Shown: in pieces, positions 30,119 to 39,112 of the stretch
How positions within the stretch are numbered: position 1 is the stretch's first letter
How the letters are laid out: each line of letters starts with the position of its first letter
NCBI RefSeq assembly: GCF_001262505.1
Contig: NZ_KQ410751.1
Coordinates: forward strand, 1 to 39,308
Direction of reading: 5' to 3'
DNA length: 39,308 nucleotides
Source of the DNA: Shinella sp. SUS2
Lineage (GTDB): Bacteria > Pseudomonadota > Alphaproteobacteria > Rhizobiales > Rhizobiaceae
Notes under the pieces: model-generated
Database searches by the model: none
What the model saw: the letters and a program-made list of their open reading frames with translations, nothing else
Told to the model about the DNA's origin: nothing
Translations under genes and position numbers: made by a program

Positions 30119-30900
30119 TGCGGAAAGAAACCCTCGCCCTCGCAGCGCTGGCGCTCTTTGCCACGGCGTCCACATCCACAGCAGCCGATCCGCGCATCCG
30201 CTACATCACCTTCAACAACAATTCCGTCGTCACCGTACCGACGGGACTCGGCGTCTCGACGATGATCCAGCTCGGTAGCTCCGAGGTGATCGAGACGATC
30301 TCGGCCGGCGACACGGCCAGCTGGTCGATTGTCCCCAAAAAGGGCTCCGGCATCCTGTTCGTAAAGCCGCTGCGCGAAAACGCCGAGACTAACGTCAACA
30401 TCGTCACCAACCAGCGCGTCTATGCCCTGCTGCTGAAGGGATCGGCTGCGGTCGACCTGCGCGCTGCGTTCCAGGTGCGGTTCAAATATCCAGACGAGGA
30501 TGTCAATGCCCGGCTCCTGGCCGCCGCGCAGGAGAGTGCCAAGGATCCGCTGCTCAAGGATCTCGATCCGAGCCGCCTGAACTACGATTATGTGTTCAAG
30601 GGCGACACCAGCCTGAAGCCCCGCGTCGCCTTCGACGACGGCACGCATATGTATCTGGAGTTTCCCGATGAAATCCCCGCCATCTTCGTCGTCGAGGGCA
30701 AGCGCCAGGAATCGCTCGTCAACCTGCGCACCCAGGGCAAATACGTGGTGGTCGACAAGATAGCGGCACAGTTCACGCTGCGCGCCGGCGACAAGTGGCT
30801 TTGCCTTTATAACCGGCAGGCCAATCGCCAATCCTTCGATCTCATCGAGGACGCCTATGGACCGAAGCGCCTCGGCAGCAAAGAGGAGCGCCAGCGATGA
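30118..30900 (+). CDS. virB9: VirB9-like outer-membrane core component
   Basis: This 260-residue periplasmic protein has a signal peptide ending STAA. The N-terminal CagX/VirB9 domain contains DPRIRYITFNNNSVVTVP and ANVNIVT-like ENAETNVNIVTNQRVYALLL. The C-terminal beta-domain contains YDYVFKGDTSLKPRVAFDDG, THMYLEFPDEIPAIFVV and VVDKIAAQFTLRAGD, all typical. It forms the outer ring with VirB7 and VirB10. It overlaps virB10 by 4 bases. Confidence 0.93.
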   Translation: MRKETLALAALALFATASTSTAADPRIRYITFNNNSVVTVPTGLGVSTMIQLGSSEVIETISAGDTASWSIVPKKGSGILFVKPLRENAETNVNIVTNQRVYALLLKGSAAVDLRAAFQVRFKYPDEDVNARLLAAAQESAKDPLLKDLDPSRLNYDYVFKGDTSLKPRVAFDDGTHMYLEFPDEIPAIFVVEGKRQESLVNLRTQGKYVVVDKIAAQFTLRAGDKWLCLYNRQANRQSFDLIEDAYGPKRLGSKEERQR

Positions 30901-32318
30901 GCAAGATCGATTTCGACCATCTCGACGGGCAAAGCAGCGTCGCCAGCGACCGCAACGGCCGTCTTGGAAAGCTCGCCCTCCCCGTGCTGCTTCTCGTCGG
31001 CGCTGGCGTGCTCGCCTATGTCAACTGGCCAGGCGGCCCGCAAACCGCCAACCTGACCGAAGGCACCGGCGAAACCTTCGAAACCTCGAACTCCAGCATC
31101 CGCGATTTCCCTGACGAGCCTGTAAAACAGGCGGCCGATCCAAACCTTGTGCAAATTCCGGTCGAGGAAAAGAAGCCGGTGGACTCCGCGACGGTCGACG
31201 TCACCGTCAATCAGGGCGACGATCTGGAAAAGCTGCGCCAGATTGAAGAGGAACGTCGCCGCGCGGAGGAAGACCGGCTTCGGGCGGAAGAGGCACGCCG
31301 GCGTGCCGAAGAGGACGCGAGGCTTGCCGCGCTAGAGGCAAAGCGCCTGGAAGATGAAGAGAAGGCGCGCTGGGAACGGCTACGCTCGGAACAGATCATC
31401 GTCGATGGTTCCGGCCGCGAGAGCCTGGCGGCCGGCGATCAGTCGGTGACGATCGCCGATGACGGCCAGCTCGTCGCCGTGCCGGGCGCGGAAAGCGATG
31501 CCAACAAGGCGTTTCTTGCCCAGTCGGAAAAGCAGACCGCCGGCATCGTCAAGGCAACACGGTTCGACCGGACCGACGCACTCGTCGCCCAGGGCACGAT
31601 GATCCGAGGATTCCTGGAGACGGCGATCAATACGGACCTGCCCGGCATGGTGCGCGCGATCGTGCGCGAGGACGTCCGTTCGCTCGATGGCGCGCGCATC
31701 CTCATTCCGAAGGGCTCCCGCCTCATCGGGGAATACAAGTCCGGGCTGGCGCGCGGGCAGAAGCGCATCTTCGTCGTCTGGTCGCGGGTCATCCGCTCCG
31801 ATGGCCTTTCCGCCGAGATCGCCTCGCCGGGCGCAGATCGGCTCGGCCGCGCCGGGCTGACCGGCGAGATCGACACGCATTTCTGGGAGCGCTTCGGCTC
31901 CGCGATCATGCTGTCGGTGATCGGCGGCGCGGCGGAATATGTTGCCGCGCTCGGCGATACCGCGACGGAAAGCGCCCGCTCGATCTCGACGGTCGATCCG
32001 ATCACCGGTGCGGTCACGACAATCACCACCGAGCCGAGCCGCACGGCCGCCGAAGCCCGCTCGATCGCCGCAGAGAAGTCGTCCGCCATCCTCCAGGACA
32101 TTGCCAACGAGGCGTTCAAGGAAAGCTCCAAGATCCCACCGACCATTTATGTCGCCCAAGGGGAGTCGATCATCGTCTATCTGCGGCGCGACCTCGATTT
32201 CTCCGCCTTCTACGCCGACCCGGTCCGGCAGGAAATGATGCGGCTGAAGCGTGGCGGGCAAATCCGCCGCAATGTCGATCCGACGCCCTATTATCCGGTG
32301 GCCCCGGTGTACAAATGA
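30897..32318 (+). CDS. virB10: VirB10-like envelope-spanning core protein
   Basis: This 473-residue protein links inner and outer membranes. One N-terminal span (about 23-41, LALPVLLLVGAGVLAYV) is followed by a highly charged coiled coil (about 105-165, dominated by EEERRRAEEDR and AEEARRRAEEDARL units). The C-terminal TrbI/VirB10 domain has RFDRTDALVAQGTMIRGFLE, GARILIPKGSRLIGEYKSGL and FVVWSRVIRSDGLSAEIASP. The end contains YVAQGESIIVYLRRDLDFS. Overlaps with both neighbours show one operon. Confidence 0.94.
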   Translation: MSKIDFDHLDGQSSVASDRNGRLGKLALPVLLLVGAGVLAYVNWPGGPQTANLTEGTGETFETSNSSIRDFPDEPVKQAADPNLVQIPVEEKKPVDSATVDVTVNQGDDLEKLRQIEEERRRAEEDRLRAEEARRRAEEDARLAALEAKRLEDEEKARWERLRSEQIIVDGSGRESLAAGDQSVTIADDGQLVAVPGAESDANKAFLAQSEKQTAGIVKATRFDRTDALVAQGTMIRGFLETAINTDLPGMVRAIVREDVRSLDGARILIPKGSRLIGEYKSGLARGQKRIFVVWSRVIRSDGLSAEIASPGADRLGRAGLTGEIDTHFWERFGSAIMLSVIGGAAEYVAALGDTATESARSISTVDPITGAVTTITTEPSRTAAEARSIAAEKSSAILQDIANEAFKESSKIPPTIYVAQGESIIVYLRRDLDFSAFYADPVRQEMMRLKRGGQIRRNVDPTPYYPVAPVYK

Positions 32319-33313
32319 AGCAGTTTCCGTTTCTCGACAAAGCGCTGGAGCGGCTGAGGCCGCTTCTTTCGGATGAGCGCGTCTCCGAAATCTCGGTCAA
32401 TCGCCCCGGCGAGCTGTTCGTCGAGCGCCTTGGCGTCGGCGGCATGGAACGCGTGGTCGATGCTCAATTTTCCGCCGAATGGATACGGACGCTGAGCGAG
32501 CGCGTCGCCGGCTCCACCAACCAGGTCGTCAACGAAGAGCATCCGATCCTGTCGGCGTCCCTCCCGACCGGCGAACGATTCCAGTGCGTCCTGCCGCCGG
32601 CCGCCCCCGATGGTGGCGCGATCTCGATCCGTAAGCAGGTCATCCATGACATCGGCCTGGATGTCTACAAGAGCCGTGGCACGTTCGAGCATACAAAGGT
32701 TGGTCGGCAGCTCATGCTTTCAGCGGCCGAGGAGGAACTTGCCGCCATGATGCAGGGCGATGTCGACGCCATGCTGTTTCTTCGGACTGCGGTGCGATCG
32801 CGGGTGTCGATCGCCGTCTCCGGCGGCACGTCGACCGGCAAGACCACGTTTCTCAACGCGCTCCTGAAAGAAGTGCCGGACGAGGAACGCATCATCACCA
32901 TCGAGGACACACGCGAGCTGAAGCCGATCACCCCGAACACAGTCGCGCTGCTTGCCTCGAAGGGCGACCAGGGTCGCGCCAAGGTGACGCCGCAGGAATT
33001 GCTGGAAGCCTCGCTGCGCATGCGGCCGGATCGGTTGATGCTGGGCGAGCTGCGCGGCGCCGAAGCGTTTTCCTTCCTGCAGGCGATCAATACCGGCCAC
33101 CCCGGCTCGTTGACGACGGTCCACGCCAACTCGGCACGTTCGGCCTATGACCGCCTGGCGCTGATGGTTATGCAGAGCGGCGTCGCGCTCGAGAAGCAGG
33201 AGATCATCGACTACCTGAAGGAGGTTATCCCTGTCGTCGTCCAGCTCGCGCGCCTTCCGGACGGCCGGCGCGTCGTGTCAGAAGTCGTCTTCACCAAGGG
33301 AGACACGCTATGA
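32315..33313 (+). CDS. virB11: VirB11 traffic ATPase
   Basis: This 332-residue hexameric ATPase of the PilT/VirB11 family switches the T4SS between pilus assembly and DNA transfer. It has an N-terminal domain (SEISVNRPGELFVERLG), Walker A GGTSTGKTTFL (about 170-180), the Asp box IITIEDTREL, Walker B RPDRLMLGELRGAEAFSFLQ and the His box NTGHPGSLTTVHANS. It overlaps virD4 by 4 bases. Confidence 0.95.
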   Translation: MKQFPFLDKALERLRPLLSDERVSEISVNRPGELFVERLGVGGMERVVDAQFSAEWIRTLSERVAGSTNQVVNEEHPILSASLPTGERFQCVLPPAAPDGGAISIRKQVIHDIGLDVYKSRGTFEHTKVGRQLMLSAAEEELAAMMQGDVDAMLFLRTAVRSRVSIAVSGGTSTGKTTFLNALLKEVPDEERIITIEDTRELKPITPNTVALLASKGDQGRAKVTPQELLEASLRMRPDRLMLGELRGAEAFSFLQAINTGHPGSLTTVHANSARSAYDRLALMVMQSGVALEKQEIIDYLKEVIPVVVQLARLPDGRRVVSEVVFTKGDTL

Positions 33314-35433
33314 ACCCGGCGATCCTGCTGTTCGGGCTGGTTATCGCTGCGGCTGCGGCCGCATTCGTCGCGTCCCTCGCCTATGCCGGCCTCTATTATG
33401 CCTTCGACAATTCGCCCTGGATGTTCCAGGTGCTGCAGGACGATATGCTGGCGTCGTATCGCGCGGCGCGGCTCGATCTCGCCGCCGGCGACTGGCACCG
33501 GCCGGCGATCGCGGCCGCGGCCGGTCTGCTCGCCGGCGGCGCCATGCTCGTCGCGGCCATGACCGGCAAGAAGAAATCCACGGATGCCCGATTTCTCAGC
33601 CCGCTGGAAGCCCGCGCCCTCGGTCTCACGCGCACCGGTGGCGTGTTCGTCGGTCGGATCGGCGGCAGCCTGATCAAGGTTCCGGGCGGCTTCACCCAGC
33701 GCGGCTCCGGCCGGCGGCGATTTCTCAAGCCGATGCTGTTTGGCGGCAAGAAGCTCTGGATCGACGGCGATGACGTCGGCGGCTTCGTTATCGGCCCGCC
33801 CCGGTCGGGCAAGGGCGCCTCGCTGATCGTGCCGAATTGCCTGCTCTGGCCGGACAGCATTGTCGTGCTCGACATGCGTGGCGAGACCTATGAGGCGACG
33901 GCCGGCTTTCGTTCGAAATTCTCCCGCGTCCTGCGTTTCTCGCCGGCCGACGAAAACGGTGACACCGAATGCTATAACCCGCTCGATTTTGTCGCGATCG
34001 ATCCCGATCAGCGCGACATCGACATCAACTCGATCGCGACGGCACTGCTGCCGACGCCCAAGGGCGATGCCTACTGGATCTCCGACGCTCGCGCCCTGTT
34101 CGCCGGCCTCACCTCCTGGGTATTGGAGAACCCCGATATTTTCGACAAGGACAAAAACCTCGGCACGGTCCTCAATGTCGTCGAGGGCGGCGATCGACCG
34201 CTGCGGGAATGGCTGGAGGAGGTCGCCAACCCTGAGCTTCGCGCCACCTGGATCAGCTCCTTCACCTACACCACCCTTGCCCGCTTCGCCGTCATGGCCA
34301 GCAAGCAGTTCGATGGCGTTTATGGCTCCCTCGCCGCGGCCGTTCGGCCATTCAAGAATAATCGCATCCTGCGCGCGACGGCACGGTCGACCTTCGACAT
34401 CCGGGCGATGCGCCGCGAGAATATGAGCCTCTATCTGGACTTCCGTATCCAGCAGATCGCCTCGATCGGGCCGATCTTCAACGTGCTGATGGTCCAGTTC
34501 ATGGACTACATGTCGCGCAACCTGATGAAACGGGACGAGCGGCGCGTGCTGGTCCTGCTCGACGAATTCCAGAACCTGGGCAAGCTCGAAAACGCACTGA
34601 CCGTCGCCACCGTCCTTGGCGGTTATGGCGTTCCCTGCTGGTTTTTTGTGCAGTCCCTGCGATCGATCGACAACGTCTATACACGCGAAGGGCGGCAGAT
34701 CCTCGTCAACTCTGCCCGTGCTCAGATCTTCCTTGGCGCACAGGATCCCGAGGATCAGCGATACGTGTCGCAGTTGCTCGGCGAGCGCAAGGAAGTGACG
34801 GTCGACAAGGCGGTCTCGACCGGCGTGACGCTGTTTGACCGCAAGGGCGCGACGATGTCACACAAGACCACGATGCGCCCTCTCATGCGGCCGGATGAGT
34901 TGGGCGCGATGAACGAGACCCGCTGCATCATCAAGCTGCGCAATCAGCAGCCGATCTTTGGCCTCCGGAACTTCTATTATGCCGACAAGGACCTTCTGAA
35001 GCGGGCATGGCTGCAAATTCGGGTGCCATCGAGCAAAGCGGCGATTGATGGGCTAGCCAATGCCGGTATTGAGCGCTCGGAAATCATGGCGGTCCCCTCC
35101 AGCGCTTCCAAGATCAACTCGATACCAGGAGCGAAATTTGCTGCGAATTCCTCAGTCGCCATTATGATGCCGTCGAGCCTGCTGCAGGCCGAGCAAGCTC
35201 ATGAAACGACGCACATAGCCGATCGAATGCAGGGCGCCCGGCAGAATAGCGAAGCGTCCACATCAGGTGATAATCCAGATTTCAAGTCGGCGCTGAAAGC
35301 AAGCGTCCAGCGAAAAGCCGAGGCCGAACAATCGATCGAGAAGATCTTGAAAATATTCTATAACTCCCCCGCGAGAAAGAGAGCGATCAAGAAGGTCCAA
35401 AAGGAAATCACGTCCGCGCTGGTCGACGACTGA
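33310..35433 (+). CDS. virD4: VirD4/TraG coupling protein
   Basis: This 707-residue coupling ATPase brings the relaxase-DNA complex to the channel. It has two N-terminal spans (about 1-30 and 70-88), Walker A GPPRSGKGAS (about 162-171), Walker B VLVLLDEFQNLG (Asp418, Glu419) and the TraG motif FFVQSLRSIDNVY. The C-terminal tail after about residue 600 is poorly conserved and of lower GC. A coupling protein shows the system is conjugative rather than only an effector secretion system, although the relaxase lies outside the window. Confidence 0.95.
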   Translation: MNPAILLFGLVIAAAAAAFVASLAYAGLYYAFDNSPWMFQVLQDDMLASYRAARLDLAAGDWHRPAIAAAAGLLAGGAMLVAAMTGKKKSTDARFLSPLEARALGLTRTGGVFVGRIGGSLIKVPGGFTQRGSGRRRFLKPMLFGGKKLWIDGDDVGGFVIGPPRSGKGASLIVPNCLLWPDSIVVLDMRGETYEATAGFRSKFSRVLRFSPADENGDTECYNPLDFVAIDPDQRDIDINSIATALLPTPKGDAYWISDARALFAGLTSWVLENPDIFDKDKNLGTVLNVVEGGDRPLREWLEEVANPELRATWISSFTYTTLARFAVMASKQFDGVYGSLAAAVRPFKNNRILRATARSTFDIRAMRRENMSLYLDFRIQQIASIGPIFNVLMVQFMDYMSRNLMKRDERRVLVLLDEFQNLGKLENALTVATVLGGYGVPCWFFVQSLRSIDNVYTREGRQILVNSARAQIFLGAQDPEDQRYVSQLLGERKEVTVDKAVSTGVTLFDRKGATMSHKTTMRPLMRPDELGAMNETRCIIKLRNQQPIFGLRNFYYADKDLLKRAWLQIRVPSSKAAIDGLANAGIERSEIMAVPSSASKINSIPGAKFAANSSVAIMMPSSLLQAEQAHETTHIADRMQGARQNSEASTSGDNPDFKSALKASVQRKAEAEQSIEKILKIFYNSPARKRAIKKVQKEITSALVDD

Positions 35434-35481
35434 GCCTGTTGTCACACGGTCTGCAGAACGAAATCCTGTCGCCGTCACGGA

Positions 35482-36252
35482 CTAGCGAATATAGCTACCG
35501 CCGTTGACGTCGAGCGTGGCACCGTTCAGCGATTCCTGCGAGTAGCGCAGCACAAAGGCGACAAGCTCAGCGATTTCAGCTGGCTCGGTCATATCCCCTA
35601 TTGGTATGGTATCCACAGTCTCTTCCTCGTCATGAGCGATATACTTCTCCGCCATCTCCGTGCGGACTAAACCCGGAGCGATGGACACTGCCATAACACC
35701 TTCCCGACCGAAACTGCTGGCGATCGATTTGGTGAGATTGATCAATGCGGCTTTGGTCGCGCCATGAGGTAGGATATCGGCGGCGGAGCCACGCTGACCG
35801 GCTTGGCTGGCCATATTGACGATGCGCCCACCACCTTCGGTTAGAAAATGCCGAATCGCCTCCCTGCAAAGATCGGCCGCTGCAAAGAGATTGAGTTGGA
35901 ATTCCTTCTGCCACGCAGTCTTCCATGCCGCAGCCGAGCTCTCTATCGAAATTTCGGTAACGATACCCGCATTGTTGACAACGCTGTGAATACGCCCTGC
36001 AAAAGCAACGGCTTCCCGCCAAAGTTCGCACGATCCCTCCGCATCAGATAGATCCGCTTGCACAACAAAGCCGTGTCCGCCGATACGGGACAACAGGGCC
36101 TCCGCCGCAGCCACATCGTGGCAATAGTGGATAATCGGCCGCGCCCCCTCCAGGGCAAGGCGCTCCACAATAGCTGCCCCTATGCCACCCGATGCCCCCG
36201 TGACTAGCACGGTCTGTCCCTGCAAAGGCCTATCTGAATATCGCTCCAACAT
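35482..36252 (-). CDS. SDR-family oxidoreductase with an altered catalytic motif
   Basis: From ATG 36252 (AAGGAG upstream) the protein is 256 residues, the normal length for classical short-chain dehydrogenases. The dinucleotide loop TGASGGIG (18-25), NNAG (93-96) and Ser149 (VNMASQAG) are intact, and PGLVRTEM follows the active site. In the usual Y-x3-K motif the Tyr is His: HGATK, His163 and Lys167. The codon is CAT, one base from TAT. Activity may be changed or lost. It converges with virD4 and is divergent from the RcgA-like gene. Substrate unknown. Confidence 0.85.
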   Translation of the reverse strand: MLERYSDRPLQGQTVLVTGASGGIGAAIVERLALEGARPIIHYCHDVAAAEALLSRIGGHGFVVQADLSDAEGSCELWREAVAFAGRIHSVVNNAGIVTEISIESSAAAWKTAWQKEFQLNLFAAADLCREAIRHFLTEGGGRIVNMASQAGQRGSAADILPHGATKAALINLTKSIASSFGREGVMAVSIAPGLVRTEMAEKYIAHDEEETVDTIPIGDMTEPAEIAELVAFVLRYSQESLNGATLDVNGGSYIR

Positions 36253-36486
36253 ATGACTCCTTCCCGGATTTCCGCAAACGCTCTGAACCAAGAGAAAATA
36301 CAAACGCCCGCCAAGTCCGAACCGCGCCCCAATTTCAGGACCCCGTCGAACTGACGAGGCTCGACCGAACACAACCAACGAAACCATGGCCACCTGTCGG
36401 CGGGGAAACAGGCCTCTATTTAGGCACGAAGGCACGACAGAATACGAAGTCGAGCGAAACGAAACGAAAAATGAGGCGGTAAGCCT

Positions 36487-38097
36487 TTGCTGAACAACGG
36501 AAAGTTTTTTCTCCCTCCGCCGAACGATGGCAGTGATTTTAAGGAAACGTTCAAGCGCTTGGCCGCAGCGGGCGCGGGACGGCCTATAGAAAACGATGGA
36601 TTTCCAGCTGGGCCATGGACGCCGGAGCTGCTTGCAGAGGCGATCTCGCAGATTGACGCCAACAAGATTGGTGTCGATCTGCGCACCGTTCAGCTATGGT
36701 TCCAGGAAAATGACAAGGGAATTAGCTCCGCCAACATTCGTTGGTTGGCAAGGATTTTTGGGTGCGATGATCCGGTAGCAACCGGTGAATGGCAGGTGGA
36801 GTTGAGCAAAGCCCAAGCCCGATTAACGACCAAGAGGCGCGAGGGCAGGAAGGCGGGAACGAACGTGCTTGCAGCAGGGCCAGAAATGCCGCCGACCGCA
36901 GCCGCTTCTACCACATCATCCTCCGCGGAGCTGGTAAAGGATATTGGTGCCACGCGGAGAGTCCGGCGCTTAAGTCTGGCGACAAGATCGGAAGCGCTTT
37001 TTAGTTGCGAATTCTCTTTAAACCTACCAGCTTCGGTGTTCGCAGGCGCTACCGCTCTTGGATTTTTGTCTTATGTCACAGGGATCCACAGCGCGACTTA
37101 TGATCGGTCGGATGGCGTTGTTAAGCAGATCGGGTTTCTTTGGGCCCCGAATTGGACATTCGTCTTCATGGTCCTCCTCCCCCTATTCTTCTTACTAGTG
37201 ACCGAACTTCTGGTCTTTTGGAAGGTCAAGGGACGCACAAAGCTCGCAAAGCACAAAGACCCGATGGAAGGCCACCGTGCCTGGATGAGCAATGTAGAAA
37301 GCTCCTCCGCTACTTACAGGGCGGTGTTCCTCGTTTGCATCTTGTTCGCTGGATTGTCTCAGTGGATCGAAGTGTGTTTGATCCCGCTTATGAATGGCAA
37401 CGGCGAATATGCCATAGATTGGGGGAAATTGGCGATCGTCCGTCCTGACGTAATATCAGTGCCAGAAGAGGTATTATTCACCGCTTCCGCCTACCTTTAC
37501 ATGGCAATTTCCTTCTACATTTTCTTTGCCGGCTTGATTCTGCTTTATACTATCGCGCACGATTGTTGGCGAATTGGAAGGAGCTTGGAAGATGAGGCAA
37601 TGGGCAATCAGCAATCCGACTTAAACGAGGTCGGTCAGGTGGTGATACGCACAATTTTTCGGTGTACCATTTTGGGGGTATTGGTCGGCATATGCATGAA
37701 AGGTCAGAGCTCGTACCTGACATCGACCGAAAAGAACATCGCGGCGTGGCTGATCAACGACATGTCATCCGCAATTCAAGGACGTAGCAGCATCAACGAT
37801 ACAATCGGCTATAGAACGCCGACACACTACAGCAGCCTTCTGGTCGTGACATCAACCTGCATTGTGTTTTTGTTTGGACTGATCCGGCTCGGCCTCGCAA
37901 ACTGGTCTGATATAACCTTGTGGAAGATGGCGACGATCATCGCGCTTCTCGTTGCGGGCTACTTGTTTACCGGGGCTTTTACTGGCTTCTCGATACTTTT
38001 GGGCTTGGGAGTGATTTTCGCGCTTTACGGCCTATTTGATCCGGGATTCGGTCGAGAACGGGCGAGTGAGAAAGGACCGATTCCGAATGCTCCTTAA
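36487..38097 (+). CDS. rcgA: DNA-binding-like domain fused to multi-span membrane protein (RcgA-like)
   Basis: This is a 536-residue protein. Residues about 40-100 look like a helix-turn-helix: WTPELLAEAISQIDANKIGV, DLRTVQLWFQENDKGISSAN, IRWLARIFGCDDP. A Ser/Ala/Thr-rich linker follows (about 115-155), then about eight membrane spans from residue 180 on, for example FVFMVLLPLFFLLVTELLVF and LFTASAYLYMAISFYIFFAG. I recall a conjugation-linked family named RcgA putative transporter paired with RcgR, and this pair fits, but the name rests on memory. A membrane-tethered regulator responding to an external signal is an alternative reading. GC is lower than in the virB genes. The 234 bases upstream hold no other gene. 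TTG or similar start at 36487. Confidence 0.6.
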   Translation: MLNNGKFFLPPPNDGSDFKETFKRLAAAGAGRPIENDGFPAGPWTPELLAEAISQIDANKIGVDLRTVQLWFQENDKGISSANIRWLARIFGCDDPVATGEWQVELSKAQARLTTKRREGRKAGTNVLAAGPEMPPTAAASTTSSSAELVKDIGATRRVRRLSLATRSEALFSCEFSLNLPASVFAGATALGFLSYVTGIHSATYDRSDGVVKQIGFLWAPNWTFVFMVLLPLFFLLVTELLVFWKVKGRTKLAKHKDPMEGHRAWMSNVESSSATYRAVFLVCILFAGLSQWIEVCLIPLMNGNGEYAIDWGKLAIVRPDVISVPEEVLFTASAYLYMAISFYIFFAGLILLYTIAHDCWRIGRSLEDEAMGNQQSDLNEVGQVVIRTIFRCTILGVLVGICMKGQSSYLTSTEKNIAAWLINDMSSAIQGRSSINDTIGYRTPTHYSSLLVVTSTCIVFLFGLIRLGLANWSDITLWKMATIIALLVAGYLFTGAFTGFSILLGLGVIFALYGLFDPGFGRERASEKGPIPNAP

Positions 38098-39112
38098 TTG
38101 GCTAGATCACTGGGATGAACAGCGCGCGCAGCGTGGTGAGGTCGGAAAGGAAACCGCGATCTTCACGCTTGATGCGGAGCGCGCCTTTTCACTCGCGAGC
38201 GGAGTACGAGACATCAACGAATTTTGCTTTCTGGCGGACCAGGCCGTTGCTGATCGCGCTTTCTTCGATGAGCCGAACGGATGCAGCCAAGGTTTTCAGA
38301 GGAAAGACATGTGGATCACATTTCCCTCGGACATCTCGACTGACATTGACGAAAATAATTTCGTGTCGGCGAAGCTCACCGAAAGTGGATCGCTCGATCA
38401 TGCTTTAGTGGTATTCCACCATTGGAATGCAAGCACACGGAATAGTCAGATTGCCAAGTTTTTTTCGCGGCGCGGCATTACAGTTATTGAGATTGCTATG
38501 CCATATCACTTTGAACGCAGTCGGCCAGGTTCCTCCTACGCCGATTATATGCTCAGCGCGAATCTCGGCCGAACAATCCAATCTGTACGGCAGGCGGTAT
38601 GGGACGGTCGAAAACTCATTCGTTGGTTGAAGAATGAAGGCTATAGAAAAATCTCAGTTCTAGGTATGAGCCTGGGCTCCTGGGTTGCAGGACTTGTTGC
38701 AGCGCACGACACGACGGTCTCCAAAGCCTCGTTATTTCTAACGGCAGGGAGTTTAGCAGATATGGTTTGGACCGGTCGCGCCACGCGACCGATACGACAT
38801 GGCCTTGAGCCTGATATTGAGCTCTCTGATCTCAGGAGAGCTTGGGGACCACTTAACATGGAGAATTACGCGGATCGCTTGGCACGACCTGATCTCCATC
38901 TCCAGGTTGTGCTGGCTAAGAGAGACAAAGTGGTTCTCCCAGTGTTATCGGAGAGATTCATCAAGAGGCTGGCCGCCGCTGGCGCAAGACCACGTGTCTT
39001 GCAATTGAACTGTGGTCACTATTCTCTCGCCACACCGCCTTACATTTTAATAGCAGGCTTGAGCTTGAAACGGTTTCTTTCCTGTGCAGACCAATCCAAC
39101 CATGGAAGTTAA
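38087..39112 (+). CDS. rcgR: Alpha/beta hydrolase (RcgR-like putative lactone hydrolase)
   Basis: This 341-residue protein has an alpha/beta-hydrolase fold in its C-terminal two thirds. The nucleophile elbow is GMSLGSW (Ser about 203), the acid Asp lies in VVLAKRDKVVLP and the His in NCGHYSLATPPY. The preceding VVFHHWNASTRNSQIAKFFS gives the oxyanion region. There is no signal peptide, so it is cytoplasmic. ATG 38087 overlaps the previous gene by 11 bases, showing coupling. I recall RcgR described as a putative quorum lactone hydrolase next to RcgA; a role in degrading a signal that controls conjugation is inferred. Confidence 0.62.
   Translation: MLLNWLDHWDEQRAQRGEVGKETAIFTLDAERAFSLASGVRDINEFCFLADQAVADRAFFDEPNGCSQGFQRKDMWITFPSDISTDIDENNFVSAKLTESGSLDHALVVFHHWNASTRNSQIAKFFSRRGITVIEIAMPYHFERSRPGSSYADYMLSANLGRTIQSVRQAVWDGRKLIRWLKNEGYRKISVLGMSLGSWVAGLVAAHDTTVSKASLFLTAGSLADMVWTGRATRPIRHGLEPDIELSDLRRAWGPLNMENYADRLARPDLHLQVVLAKRDKVVLPVLSERFIKRLAAAGARPRVLQLNCGHYSLATPPYILIAGLSLKRFLSCADQSNHGS

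Noticed and set aside
31380..32261. Minus-strand frame of 293 codons inside virB10
   Set aside because: Antisense shadow; Arg/Asp/Gly-rich with no family resemblance.
21832..35433. Interpretation as the Ti-plasmid virB operon or an effector-only T4SS
   Set aside because: Gene order differs (two extra genes between virB6 and virB8, a VirB5-SLT protein), no vir boxes were seen, and a coupling protein with SSB- and TrbM-like genes points to plasmid conjugation.
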